Shown: positions 25,442 through 33,630 of the stretch, piece after piece
Layout: each line of letters opens with the position of its first letter
Numbering within the stretch: position 1 is the first letter of the stretch
From: Pseudomonas fluorescens
GTDB lineage: Bacteria > Pseudomonadota > Gammaproteobacteria > Pseudomonadales > Pseudomonadaceae
Direction of reading: 5' to 3'
Assembly: GCF_902498065.1 (NCBI RefSeq)
Contig: NZ_CABVIR010000009.1
Coordinates: 62,001 to 126,000, forward strand
Length of the DNA stretch: 64,000 bases
The notes under the pieces: generated by a model
Database searches by the model: none
Seen by the model: only the letters and a program-made list of their open reading frames with translations
Told to the model about the DNA's origin: nothing
Program-made: the position numbers and the translations under genes

Positions 25442-26629
25442 ATGGCAACGGTAGACCGCTGGCTGCTGCCAGATGGCATCGAAGAAGTACTGCCACCGGA
25501 AGCGGCGCGCATTGAAGTTGCGCGTCGTCAGGTGTTGGATCTGTTCCAGAGCTGGGGTTACGAGTTTGTCGTGACTCCCCATATCGAGTACCTGGAATCC
25601 CTGCTGACCGGCGCCGGCCAGGACCTCGATCTGCGTACCTTCAAGGTCATCGACCCGCAATCGGGCCGGCAGATGGGTTTCCGTGCCGACATCACGCCGC
25701 AAGTGGCGCGTATCGATGCGCACACCCTGCGTCGCGAAGGTCCGAGCCGTCTGTGCTATGCCGGCAGCGTGCTGCATGCAAAGCCGCGTGCCTTGTCGTC
25801 CTCGCGCAGCCCGATTCAACTGGGCGCCGAGTTGTACGGCGATGCCAGCCCGAGCAGCGACGTGGAAGTGATCAGTCTGATGCTGGCCATGCTGCAACTG
25901 GCCGATGTGCCGGATGTGCACATGGACCTCGGTCATGTTGGCATCTACCGTGGCCTGGCCCGCGCGGCCGGTTTGTCCGGTGAAGTTGAACAACAGTTGT
26001 TCGATGCGTTGCAACGCAAAGCCATCGATGAGGTCATTACCTTGACCGAAGGCTTGCCTGCCGAGCTGTCGGGCATGCTGCGGGCGTTGGTTGACCTGTG
26101 TGGCGGCCGTGAAGTCCTGGAGGCTGCGCGCGTACGCTTGGCAAATGCGCCGGCGCCAGTTCTGGCAGCGTTGGACGATTTGCTGGCGATTGCCGAGCGT
26201 CTGTCCGCACGCTTCCCTGAGTTGCCGCTTTACTTCGACCTGGGCGAGTTGCGCGGCTACCACTACCACACCGGTGTGGTATTCGCGGTGTTCGTGCCGG
26301 GCGTTGGTCAGTCCATCGCTCAGGGCGGTCGTTACGACGACATCGGCGCCGACTTCGGTCGCGCCCGTCCGGCAACCGGCTTCTCTACCGATTTGAAAAC
26401 CCTGGTGACCCTGGGGCGTGCTGAAATCGAGCTACCGTCTGGCGGTATCTGGATGCCTGACAGTACGGATGCGGCACTCTGGCAGCAGGTTTGCCAGTTG
26501 CGCAGTGAGGGTCAGCGTGTCGTTCAGGCCTTGCCTGGACAACCTTTGGCCGCCGCCCGTGAAGCGGACTGCGACCGGCAATTGATTCAGCAGAACGGGC
26601 TTTGGCAAGTATCGCCACTGGCTTCTTGA
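25442..26629 (+). CDS. hisZ: ATP phosphoribosyltransferase regulatory subunit HisZ
   Basis: A catalytically inactive paralogue of histidyl-tRNA synthetase that activates the short-form HisG in the first step of histidine biosynthesis. The 395-aa protein starts MATVDRWLLPDGIEEVLPPEA and shows the class II core: LDLFQSWGYEFVVTPHIEYLESLL, FRADITPQVARI (motif 2 region), and RYDDIGADFGRARPATGFSTDL (motif 3 region). It lacks the C-terminal anticodon-binding domain of HisS. purA follows after a 55-bp gap, the usual arrangement in pseudomonads. Confidence 0.95.
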   Translation: MATVDRWLLPDGIEEVLPPEAARIEVARRQVLDLFQSWGYEFVVTPHIEYLESLLTGAGQDLDLRTFKVIDPQSGRQMGFRADITPQVARIDAHTLRREGPSRLCYAGSVLHAKPRALSSSRSPIQLGAELYGDASPSSDVEVISLMLAMLQLADVPDVHMDLGHVGIYRGLARAAGLSGEVEQQLFDALQRKAIDEVITLTEGLPAELSGMLRALVDLCGGREVLEAARVRLANAPAPVLAALDDLLAIAERLSARFPELPLYFDLGELRGYHYHTGVVFAVFVPGVGQSIAQGGRYDDIGADFGRARPATGFSTDLKTLVTLGRAEIELPSGGIWMPDSTDAALWQQVCQLRSEGQRVVQALPGQPLAAAREADCDRQLIQQNGLWQVSPLAS

Positions 26630-26684
26630 GTTTTCCTGTCGGCCCGTGGCCGGCACCAAGTTTGCGCGAATGAGGACAAGTGTT

Positions 26685-27977
26685 ATGGGTAAGAATGTCG
26701 TAGTCCTGGGCACCCAATGGGGTGATGAGGGCAAAGGCAAGATCGTTGATCTGCTGACCGAACATGCTGCCGCCGTAGTGCGCTACCAGGGTGGCCACAA
26801 CGCGGGTCACACCCTGGTGATCGATGGCGAAAAAACCGTCTTGCACCTGATCCCGTCGGGCGTGCTGCGCGAAGGCGTGCAGTGCCTGATCGGCAACGGC
26901 GTGGTGGTTGCACCCGACGCTCTGCTGCGGGAAATCATCAAGCTGGAAGAGAAAGGCGTACCGGTGCGTGAGCGCCTGCGTATCAGCCCGTCCTGCCCAC
27001 TGATCCTGTCCTACCACGTAGCGCTGGACCAGGCCCGTGAAAAGGCTCGTGGCGAGCTGAAGATCGGCACCACCGGTCGCGGCATCGGCCCGGCTTATGA
27101 AGACAAGGTTGCACGTCGCGGTCTGCGTATCGGTGACCTGTTCCACCGTGAGCGTTTCGCCGCCAAGCTGGGCGAGTTGCTGGATTACCACAACTTTGTC
27201 CTGGTCAATTACTACAAAGAACCAGCGATCGACTTCCAGAAAACTCTGGACGAGTGCATGGAATACGCCGAGCTGCTGAAGCCGATGATGCTCGACGTCA
27301 CCGCCGAGCTGCACGAGCTGCGTCGCGCTGGCAAAGACATCATGTTCGAAGGCGCCCAAGGCTCCCTGCTGGACATCGACCACGGTACTTACCCGTACGT
27401 CACCAGTTCCAACACCACCGCGGGCGGCATCGCCACCGGTTCGGGTTTCGGTCCGATGTACCTGGATTACATCCTCGGCATCACCAAGGCCTACACCACT
27501 CGCGTCGGTTCGGGCCCGTTCCCGACTGAGCTGTTCGACGACGTTGGCGCTTTCCTCGCCAAACGTGGCCACGAGTTTGGTGCAACCACCGGTCGTGCAC
27601 GTCGCTGCGGCTGGTTCGACGCTGTCATCCTGCGTCGCGCTATCGACGTCAACAGTATTTCGGGCCTGTGCCTGACCAAGCTGGACGTGCTGGACGGTCT
27701 GGAAACCATCAACATCTGTGTTGGCTACAAGAACCAGGATGGTGCAGTGATCGACGCACCGACTGATGCCGACAGCTACATCGGCCTTGAGCCGGTGTAC
27801 GAAGAGATGCCAGGCTGGACCGAATCGACCGTCGGTGCCAAGACCCTGGAAGAGCTGCCGCAAGCCGCTCGCAACTACATCAAACGCGTCGAAGAGTTGG
27901 TCGGCGCGCCGATCGACATTATTTCGACGGGCCCGGACCGCAACGAAACCATCGTTCTGCGTCACCCGTTCGCTTAA
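26685..27977 (+). CDS. purA: Adenylosuccinate synthetase
   Basis: Converts IMP and aspartate with GTP to adenylosuccinate in AMP synthesis. The 430-aa protein has QWGDEGKGKIVD at residues 10-21, GGHNAGHT, GRGIGPAYEDK, EGAQGSLLDIDHGTYPYVTSS and the C-terminal GPDRNET. The ATG at 26685 (MGKNVVVLG) has GAGGA upstream; the longer frame from 26646 is not conserved. A hairpin terminator follows. Confidence 0.98.
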   Translation: MGKNVVVLGTQWGDEGKGKIVDLLTEHAAAVVRYQGGHNAGHTLVIDGEKTVLHLIPSGVLREGVQCLIGNGVVVAPDALLREIIKLEEKGVPVRERLRISPSCPLILSYHVALDQAREKARGELKIGTTGRGIGPAYEDKVARRGLRIGDLFHRERFAAKLGELLDYHNFVLVNYYKEPAIDFQKTLDECMEYAELLKPMMLDVTAELHELRRAGKDIMFEGAQGSLLDIDHGTYPYVTSSNTTAGGIATGSGFGPMYLDYILGITKAYTTRVGSGPFPTELFDDVGAFLAKRGHEFGATTGRARRCGWFDAVILRRAIDVNSISGLCLTKLDVLDGLETINICVGYKNQDGAVIDAPTDADSYIGLEPVYEEMPGWTESTVGAKTLEELPQAARNYIKRVEELVGAPIDIISTGPDRNETIVLRHPFA

Positions 27978-27996
27978 TAAGTCGTTGATGTAAAAC

Positions 27997-28024
27997 ACAA
28001 AGGCCCCTTAATCGGGGCCTTTGT
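27997..28024 (+). terminator. Hairpin terminator after purA
   Basis: ACAAAGGCCCC (27997-28007) pairs perfectly with GGGGCCTTTGT (28014-28024) around a 6-nt loop. The downstream T-tract is short (CGTTTA). Confidence 0.75.
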
Positions 28025-28127
28025 CGTTTATGCCTGTTGGACGGCATGACCTTTGCTGTGATCTTCATTAAGAGCATGTCTTCTGGCGTGCCATCAATTT
28101 AATGGCGTTAAAGCAGAGGGATATCAA

Positions 28128-30062
28128 GTGTCGGCGGTTCTCTCATTGTTACAAAGCCGTCTATTGCGGCCCGTGTTCGTTACCCTTGGTATCGCCCTTT
28201 TGGTGCAGGTGCTGGTGGCTGTCGCCCTGACTCGGAGCACAGTGACTGCACTGGAAGCCGATCTGGGTGTGCGCCTGGGGGCGGACAGTCAAAAACTCTC
28301 TGGTGAACTTGAGCAGGCGGGGCGTGAAGTCACGTCGAGTCTCGATAACCTCTCCACCAGCACTCGTCAGCGCCTCACGGCCGGTTTGTCCTCGCGACTG
28401 GAGGAAGAACAGGCTCAGCTGCGTGCCACGCTGGAAAAGGACCTGAAGGACTCCGCCAATGATATGGCGCAGCTCTTGGCTTCCGTCGCGCCCCGCGCCA
28501 TGTGGGACAGCGATGTGCCAACCCTGTCCGAATTCGCCCGCCGGGCCCAGCGCAATCCCAACGTGCTGTTCGTGGTCTATGACGACGCAACGGGTCAGCA
28601 CCTGACGCGCTATCTCAATCGCGAAAACCCGATCAACAAGGCGCTTCTGGAAAAAGGCCAGGGCGAGCGCGCGCTGGACAAAGTACTGGATGCGGCGAAG
28701 AACGACCCGTCGGTCTACTACCTGGAGGCCTCGATCAACCCTAATGGCGTGGAAATCGGCAAGGTTTTGATGGGCGTTTCCACTGCCTCGGTGGAAACCG
28801 ATCTGGCAGCGCTGGACAAGCGCTTCTCGGCGCTGATCGCCAGCAGTGATCAACTGGTCGGCGACAGCCTCAAAGGTGCGGCAGCTGACAGCGCCACCGC
28901 GATGCGGGCGCGTCTGGCCTCCGCTCAGTCCACCGCCTCGGAAATGAAAGCCAACACCACCAGTACCGTGCAGGAAGCCGCGGCGACCTTGCGCTGGCGT
29001 ATCGGCATGGGCCTGGCGCTGGTGGGTTGCGGCGTATTGCTGTTGCTGGCTGTGGTCTTGGGTCGTCGCGTGGTCAACCGCTTGAGGATGCTGATTACCG
29101 CGATGGACGACCTGGCGGCAGGCGAGGGTGACCTGACCAAGCGCGTGCAGATCAACAGCAAGGACGAAATTGGCGACATGGCTTCGGCGGTCAATCGCTT
29201 TGTGGATAAGTTGCAGCCCATCGTGCGTGAAGCGGGCGATGTGGCTCAGCGTACCGGCGTCGAAATCGGCGCCATGACCCTGCGTAACGCCGGTGCCGAC
29301 GCGGCCGCAGGTATGCAGCGTGACGAGGTTGCCGAGAGCCTGCGCGCATTGTCGCAGATGGCTGATGAAGCTCAGTCTGAAAGTCATGCGATGCAGGCGG
29401 CCTTGCAGCAGGTAGTGGACATCCGTTCGGCGACCGATGAAAACACCCGGACCTCGGCGAAAGTCGGCAGCTTGATCGAAGCGTTGGCCGGACAGGTCGA
29501 TACCGGCGCGAAAGTCATCGAGCGACTGGCGCAGCAGAGTGAACAGATTGAAGTGGTGCTGACCGTGATTCACGGGATCGCCGAGCAGACCAACCTGCTG
29601 GCGCTGAACGCTGCCATCGAGGCGGCACGTGCCGGCGAGACCGGTCGCGGTTTTGCCGTAGTGGCGGACGAAGTGCGGGCGTTGGCGAGCAAGACCCAGA
29701 GTTCCACCGGCGACATTCAGGCGCACATCGTGGCGTTGCAGCAAGGTGCGCGTGAGGCGGTTGCCGCGATTGGCCAGGCGGGGCGTCAGGCCAGCGAAGG
29801 TTTGCTGGTGTTGCGCGACAGTGCGCGGTTGCAGCAGTCGGTGCAGGCGTCGGTCGAGCAGGTGCATGCGGCGATTGGTCTGGCGACGCAGGCTGCGGCG
29901 CATCAGGCCCAAGGCGCGCAGGCAGTGCGGGGTCGGGTTGAAACCATTCATGCACAGGCTGAGAAAGCGGCTCAGGCGGTGGTGGAAACCACGGCCAGCG
30001 GCAAGGTGCTGGATGGCTTGGCGGCGCAGTTGAAGGCGAGCCTGGGGCAGTTCAGGGCTTAA
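28128..30062 (+). CDS. Methyl-accepting chemotaxis protein
   Basis: A transmembrane chemoreceptor that signals to CheA/CheW. The 644-aa protein starts with GTG (28128). TM1 spans about 15-36 and TM2 about 291-313, enclosing a periplasmic domain of about 255 residues. That domain is helix-rich with a NPNVLFVVYDDATGQHLT segment in a possible single-Cache-like core. HAMP follows at about 313-366 (MDDLAAGEGDLTKRVQINSKDEIGD), then the signalling hairpin with GIAEQTNLLALNAAIEAARAG and FAVVADEVRALA around 485-520. No C-terminal CheR-binding pentapeptide is present (ends LGQFRA). The ligand cannot be deduced. It is monocistronic. Confidence 0.93.
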   Translation: MSAVLSLLQSRLLRPVFVTLGIALLVQVLVAVALTRSTVTALEADLGVRLGADSQKLSGELEQAGREVTSSLDNLSTSTRQRLTAGLSSRLEEEQAQLRATLEKDLKDSANDMAQLLASVAPRAMWDSDVPTLSEFARRAQRNPNVLFVVYDDATGQHLTRYLNRENPINKALLEKGQGERALDKVLDAAKNDPSVYYLEASINPNGVEIGKVLMGVSTASVETDLAALDKRFSALIASSDQLVGDSLKGAAADSATAMRARLASAQSTASEMKANTTSTVQEAAATLRWRIGMGLALVGCGVLLLLAVVLGRRVVNRLRMLITAMDDLAAGEGDLTKRVQINSKDEIGDMASAVNRFVDKLQPIVREAGDVAQRTGVEIGAMTLRNAGADAAAGMQRDEVAESLRALSQMADEAQSESHAMQAALQQVVDIRSATDENTRTSAKVGSLIEALAGQVDTGAKVIERLAQQSEQIEVVLTVIHGIAEQTNLLALNAAIEAARAGETGRGFAVVADEVRALASKTQSSTGDIQAHIVALQQGAREAVAAIGQAGRQASEGLLVLRDSARLQQSVQASVEQVHAAIGLATQAAAHQAQGAQAVRGRVETIHAQAEKAAQAVVETTASGKVLDGLAAQLKASLGQFRA

Positions 30063-30085
30063 AATTCATATTGGCTGGTCTGACG

Positions 30086-30182
30086 CTATCGCGAGCAGGC
30101 TCGCTCCCGCAGTGATTGTTGGTGGACACAAAATTTGTGGGCGCCTCAGATCAAATGTGGGAGCGAGCCTGCTCGCGATGAC
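30086..30182. repeat. REPIN, copy 4
   Basis: Inverted units ATCGCGAGCAGGCTCGCTCCC (about 30089-30109) and GGGAGCGAGCCTGCTCGCGAT (about 30159-30179) lie between the convergent chemoreceptor and ABC permease genes. Confidence 0.85.
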
Positions 30183-30186
30183 GGTC

Positions 30187-31752
30187 TCAGCGGCTCAGAT
30201 ACATCCGAGTTGTCAGTAGGTAAACAGGCAACCCCGACACCAAAATCAACAACGCCGCATAAGGCGCCGCCGCTGCAAATTCCACGTTCGCGGTATGCGC
30301 CCAAACCTCCGTCGCCAGTGTATTGAGCCCGGTCGGACTCAGCAGCAACGTCGCCGTCAGCTCCTTCATCGCGTCCAGAAACACCAGCGCAAACGCCGCG
30401 CCCAGCGCCGGGAAAATGATCGGCAGCGTTACCCGGCAAAATGCACTGAAGGACGACGCCCCCAGCGTGCGAGCCGCCTCTTCCAGCTGCGGCGCAGCCT
30501 TGTTCAATGCCGTACGAATCGGCGCCTGAGCCAGCGGCAGAAACAGCAGCGCATAAGCGATCAGCAGCAATGCCGACGTCTGGTACAGCACCGGCACGTA
30601 GTGCAGCGCGAAATACACCAACGTCAGCGCAATCACCAGTCCTGGCAGCGCATGCAGCAGGTACGGCAGGCGCTCGGCCCAGATCGCCAATTGGCCTTTG
30701 TAGCGCACCACCAACAAGCCCACTGGCACCGCCAACACCAGGCACAACGCTGCGCCACCCAGCGACAGCGCCAGGGACGACAGCAGCGCCTCGCTGATCG
30801 CCGCCACCGGAAACGCCGCAGACGAACCGACTGCCAGCCAATACGCCAGCATCCCCAAGGGAATCCCGCTGCCGATGATCGCCAGTGCCAGGCAATACAT
30901 TTGTCCGGCGACAGCCCAAGGCCCTAATCGAACCTGTTCCGCTTGTCGCGCGGCGCCCTGGCCGGTGCGCACGTGCCGACCTTTACCGCGGACTCGCAGT
31001 TCAAGCCACAGTAGTATCAGGCACAGCGCGAGCAAAACAGCGGAAAGCATCGCCGCGTTGGCGTTGCTGAATTCCAGTTCGAACTGCTGATAGATCGCCG
31101 TGGTGAATGTCTGCAAGCCGATGATCGACAGCGCGCCGAATTCCACGAGCATGTGCAGGGCAATCAGTAATGAGCCGGCGAGCAGCGACGGCCAGAGCAG
31201 TGGCAGGGTGATTTTGAAGAACACGCCCCAACGATTCTGTCCAAGCGTCCGTGCGGACTCCTCGAGAGAGGGGTCAAGATTGCGCAGGGTCGCCGCAACC
31301 GGCAGAAAAATCAGCGGATACTTGGACAGGGTCATCACCAGGATCGCCCCGCCCAAACCTTCGAAGTGGGCGCTCAACGAAACCCAGGTGAAGCTGCTGA
31401 CAAAAGCCGGCACCGCGAACGGCAAGCACAGAATCACGCCCCACAAACGCCGTCCGGGCAAGTCGCTGCGCTCAAGCAGCCAGGCCAGCGAGAGGCCGAT
31501 CACGCCACAGGCAACCGTCACGCCCACCATCAATGCCAAGGTATTGCGCAGCAGGCCGAACACATAAGGTCGCCACAACAGATGCAACGCTTCGGCCCAG
31601 CCGGCCTGCCAGGTCTTGAGACCGACGTATGCCAGCGGCAAAAGACTGAGCACCACCAGCAGCAAAACCGGCAACAACAACCAAATCGAAGGCCGTTTGC
31701 GCCGTGGCACGTAGACCCCGCGAGAAGCAGGGGCTGATAACGATGCGCTCAT
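30187..31752 (-). CDS. Iron(III)-type ABC transporter permease (fused, 12-helix)
   Basis: Inner-membrane permease of the ferric-iron (FbpB/SfuB/HitB) family. The 521-aa protein is an internal duplication of two six-helix modules. Each has an EAA loop for docking the ATPase: EESARTLGQNRWGVFFKITLPLLWP near residue 168 and EEAARTLGASSFSAFCRVTLPIIFP near residue 425. It shares one base with the stop of the upstream binding-protein gene (TGATG on the minus strand), so they are translationally coupled. No ATPase gene is next to the pair. The substrate could also be a phosphonate or thiamine-like compound; the partner's tyrosine pair favours iron. Confidence 0.88.
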   Translation of the reverse strand: MSASLSAPASRGVYVPRRKRPSIWLLLPVLLLVVLSLLPLAYVGLKTWQAGWAEALHLLWRPYVFGLLRNTLALMVGVTVACGVIGLSLAWLLERSDLPGRRLWGVILCLPFAVPAFVSSFTWVSLSAHFEGLGGAILVMTLSKYPLIFLPVAATLRNLDPSLEESARTLGQNRWGVFFKITLPLLWPSLLAGSLLIALHMLVEFGALSIIGLQTFTTAIYQQFELEFSNANAAMLSAVLLALCLILLWLELRVRGKGRHVRTGQGAARQAEQVRLGPWAVAGQMYCLALAIIGSGIPLGMLAYWLAVGSSAAFPVAAISEALLSSLALSLGGAALCLVLAVPVGLLVVRYKGQLAIWAERLPYLLHALPGLVIALTLVYFALHYVPVLYQTSALLLIAYALLFLPLAQAPIRTALNKAAPQLEEAARTLGASSFSAFCRVTLPIIFPALGAAFALVFLDAMKELTATLLLSPTGLNTLATEVWAHTANVEFAAAAPYAALLILVSGLPVYLLTTRMYLSR

Positions 31753-32762
31753 CAGTTCAAGCCAACGTCACGTTCCAGGTCCAGGGCTTCTTCGGCGTTG
31801 CCGAGGTCGGCTGGCGTGACTTTCGGCGCCTCAAGCTCGCTGAATGGCTTGAGGCCGCGATCCGATTCCATGCCTTTGTGCAGCGGGTATTCGGCGGTGG
31901 TCTGGGTGATTACGCGCTGACCTTCTTCGCTGGCCATGTAGGCGAGGAATTGCTGGGCTTCTTTTGGATGTTTGCTGGATTTCAGTACCGCTGCGCTGGA
32001 AACGGTGATCAGTCCGCCGACATCGCCGCCAGTGAAGTAATGCAATTTCGAATCGAGCTGGCCTTTTTCGCGTTGCAAGGCGAACCAGTAGTAGTTGTTC
32101 ACCAGCACGGTCGCGACTTCGCCGTTTTCCACGGCTTTGAGTGCGACCATGTTGTTGCTGTAGGTCTTGCCGAATGCGCGCAAACCGGTCAGCCATTCTT
32201 CGGCTGCGTCCATGCCGTGCACTTTGATGATTGCCACGGCTTGTTCCTGGAACGCGCCGCTGGTGGGCACGAAGCCAACCTTGCCTTGCCATTTCGGGTC
32301 GGAGAATTCCATCACCGATTTTGGCAGGTCTTTTTCATCGATCAGTTTTGGATTGAACGCAACCACGCGGACTCGCGCGGTGATGCCGATCCAGGTGCCA
32401 TTGCCGGCGACGTAGTCTTTGGGCAGGACGGCAAGGGTGGCGGCATCGGTTTGTGCCAGCAGGCCCTGTTCGCCAAGTTTGTTCAGCGGCGGGGATTCTT
32501 CGGTGTAGATCACGTCGGCCGGAGAGCGATCACCTTCCTCGACGACCTGGCTGGCGAGCTGGTTGCTGCTGCCTTTGCGCACGTTGACGTGGATGCCGGT
32601 CTTGTCCTCGAAAGCCTTGGCGACGGCGTCGCCGACTTCCTTGTGTTGGCCGTTGTAGAGTGTCAGGGAAACTGGATCAGCAGCCTGGGTGAGGGGAGTG
32701 GCGAGTGCCAGGCCGAGTAGGGTGAAGGTCAGGCCGCGGCGCAGGGTATTTCGAAACATCAT
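31752..32762 (-). CDS. Periplasmic iron(III)-binding protein (FbpA-like)
   Basis: Solute-binding protein of the adjacent ABC transporter. The 336-aa precursor has a Sec signal peptide with cleavage about A27 (LLGLALATPLTQA-ADPVS). The mature part matches the FbpA family: SLTLYNGQHKEVGDAVAKAFE at the start, and the adjacent tyrosines Tyr224-Tyr225 in VNNYYWFAL, which in FbpA homologues coordinate Fe3+. The Tyr pair and the Fur-like box upstream support iron as substrate. It starts with tandem ATGs (32762, 32759) preceded by GAGGA. Confidence 0.9.
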   Translation of the reverse strand: MMFRNTLRRGLTFTLLGLALATPLTQAADPVSLTLYNGQHKEVGDAVAKAFEDKTGIHVNVRKGSSNQLASQVVEEGDRSPADVIYTEESPPLNKLGEQGLLAQTDAATLAVLPKDYVAGNGTWIGITARVRVVAFNPKLIDEKDLPKSVMEFSDPKWQGKVGFVPTSGAFQEQAVAIIKVHGMDAAEEWLTGLRAFGKTYSNNMVALKAVENGEVATVLVNNYYWFALQREKGQLDSKLHYFTGGDVGGLITVSSAAVLKSSKHPKEAQQFLAYMASEEGQRVITQTTAEYPLHKGMESDRGLKPFSELEAPKVTPADLGNAEEALDLERDVGLN

Positions 32763-32799
32763 TCGCAGGGTTCCTCACTGTCGCATTGCAAAAACTTGT

Positions 32800-32818
32800 A
32801 ACAATGATAAACGATATT
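32800..32818 (-). promoter_or_regulatory. Fur-box-like site upstream of the iron-binding protein gene
   Basis: By my count 13 of 19 positions match the GATAATGATAATCATTATC consensus, including an unbroken AATGATAA (32803-32810). The site is about 38 bp upstream of the start codon, where it would overlap the promoter. The 302-bp stretch 32763-33064 otherwise holds only this site, a REPIN and a tRNA terminator. Confidence 0.6.
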
Positions 32819-32866
32819 GTTTCTCAAGTGCGCCTTGCGGGGAGCGGCACGCGTTCGTATCTCCCT

Positions 32867-32978
32867 TGCAGGAGCGAGCTTGCTCGCGATGGGCGTGAAC
32901 GGTGACGCGTGATGATTGGAGAAATGTGTTGCCTGGGCTCATCGTCGGAACGCCGCCCGGAGCAAGCTCGCTCCAGGG
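32867..32978. repeat. REPIN, copy 5 (divergent)
   Basis: GCAGGAGCGAGCTTGCTCGCGATGGGC (about 32868-32894) and the shorter CGGAGCAAGCTCGCTCCAGGG (about 32958-32978) are inverted. Both use the GAGCAAGCTC stem, but the outer parts have diverged. Confidence 0.75.
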
Positions 32979-33007
32979 TTTGTGTAGTTTTTCAGATGCC
33001 AGAAACG

Positions 33008-33033
33008 CAAAAACCCGCTTTCGCGGGTTTTTG
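33008..33033 (-). terminator. Terminator of tRNA-Leu copy 2 (downstream one)
   Basis: CAAAAACCCGC and GCGGGTTTTTG form an 11-bp stem with a TTTC loop; the stem's own A/T run gives a U-tract on the minus strand. It lies about 30 bp past the tRNA 3' end at 33065. Confidence 0.9.
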
Positions 33034-33064
33034 TGAATTCCAGAGCGAACTCTGAAATTTGAAT

Positions 33065-33151
33065 TGGTGCCCAGAAGAAGACTCGAACTTCCACGACCTT
33101 GCGGTCACCAGCACCTGAAGCTGGCGTGTCTACCAATTTCACCATCTGGGC
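33065..33151 (-). tRNA. tRNA-Leu (anticodon CAG), downstream copy
   Basis: An 87-nt class II tRNA with encoded CCA. The acceptor stem pairs GCCCAGA with TCTGGGC, followed by A-CCA. The D arm has GGTGAAATTGGTAGACACGCC, the anticodon arm CCAGC-TTCAGGT-GCTGG reads CAG, the long variable arm is TGACCGCAAGGTCG, and the T arm is GGAAGTTCGAGTCTTCT. It decodes CTG, the main leucine codon in this GC-rich genome. It is identical in sequence to the upstream copy. Confidence 0.97.
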
Positions 33152-33185
33152 ATAATCTTCAGCGTTGCCGCTGTTGATGTGGCGC

Positions 33186-33214
33186 ACTATACGGAGAGCG
33201 TTTTGATCTGTAAA
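33186..33214 (-). promoter_or_regulatory. Promoter of the downstream tRNA-Leu copy
   Basis: On the minus strand TTTACA (33209-33214), 17 bp, TATAGT (33186-33191), then a GC-rich discriminator (GCGCC) typical of stringently controlled stable-RNA promoters. The tRNA 5' end is 35 bp downstream of the -10. Confidence 0.85.
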
Positions 33215-33252
33215 CCCCTGATTTGGTTTTAATAAATCAGAACCTTAGAATG

Positions 33253-33279
33253 CAAAAAACCCGCTTTCGCGGGTTTTTG
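33253..33279 (-). terminator. Terminator of the upstream tRNA-Leu copy
   Basis: Same ACCCGC-TTTC-GCGGGT hairpin with flanking A and T runs as the one at 33008-33033. It lies 39 bp past the tRNA 3' end and upstream of the second copy's promoter. Confidence 0.9.
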
Positions 33280-33317
33280 TGCGAGCCTTGAAATTGATCT
33301 AATCTCAAGCTCGAAAT

Positions 33318-33404
33318 TGGTGCCCAGAAGAAGACTCGAACTTCCACGACCTTGCGGTCACCAGCACCTGAAGCTGGCGTGTCTACCAATTTCACCATCT
33401 GGGC
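33318..33404 (-). tRNA. tRNA-Leu (anticodon CAG), upstream copy
   Basis: An 87-nt tRNA identical to the copy at 33065-33151, including the CAG anticodon and encoded CCA. The two are separate transcription units, each with promoter and terminator. Confidence 0.97.
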
Positions 33405-33440
33405 AGTATCGGCAGCGCTAGTGCGTCGTCGATGGCGCGC

Positions 33441-33469
33441 ACTATACGGAGCGTCTTTTTAACTGTAAA
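33441..33469 (-). promoter_or_regulatory. Promoter of the upstream tRNA-Leu copy
   Basis: TTTACA (33464-33469), 17 bp, TATAGT (33441-33446) and GCGCGCC discriminator. Hexamers and spacing are the same as in the other copy while most of the spacer differs. Confidence 0.85.
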
Positions 33470-33630
33470 CCCCCAACATCAAAAAAACCTGAAAAATATT
33501 ACCAGTGGCATTCAAGTAAGCTTTTCGGTGTCGATAAAGGGCTTTAGGTGGGCTCTCATAGCCTGAAATTTCCCGTTTCATTACGCCTATGCCAAACTAA
33601 CCCGCATATAGACAAGGTGAAAACTCTCTA

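Noticed and set aside
25442..26629. hisZ read as a truncated histidyl-tRNA synthetase
   Set aside because: Length, start and hisZ-purA neighbourhood match the regulatory subunit; absence of the anticodon domain is normal for it.
28128..30062. Chemoreceptor assigned to a specific ligand
   Set aside because: The periplasmic domain shows no signature I can tie to a ligand family.
33065..33404. tRNA-Leu pair as an integration site of a genomic island
   Set aside because: Neither 3' end is followed by an integrase or a partial tRNA repeat; the flanks are ordinary genes.
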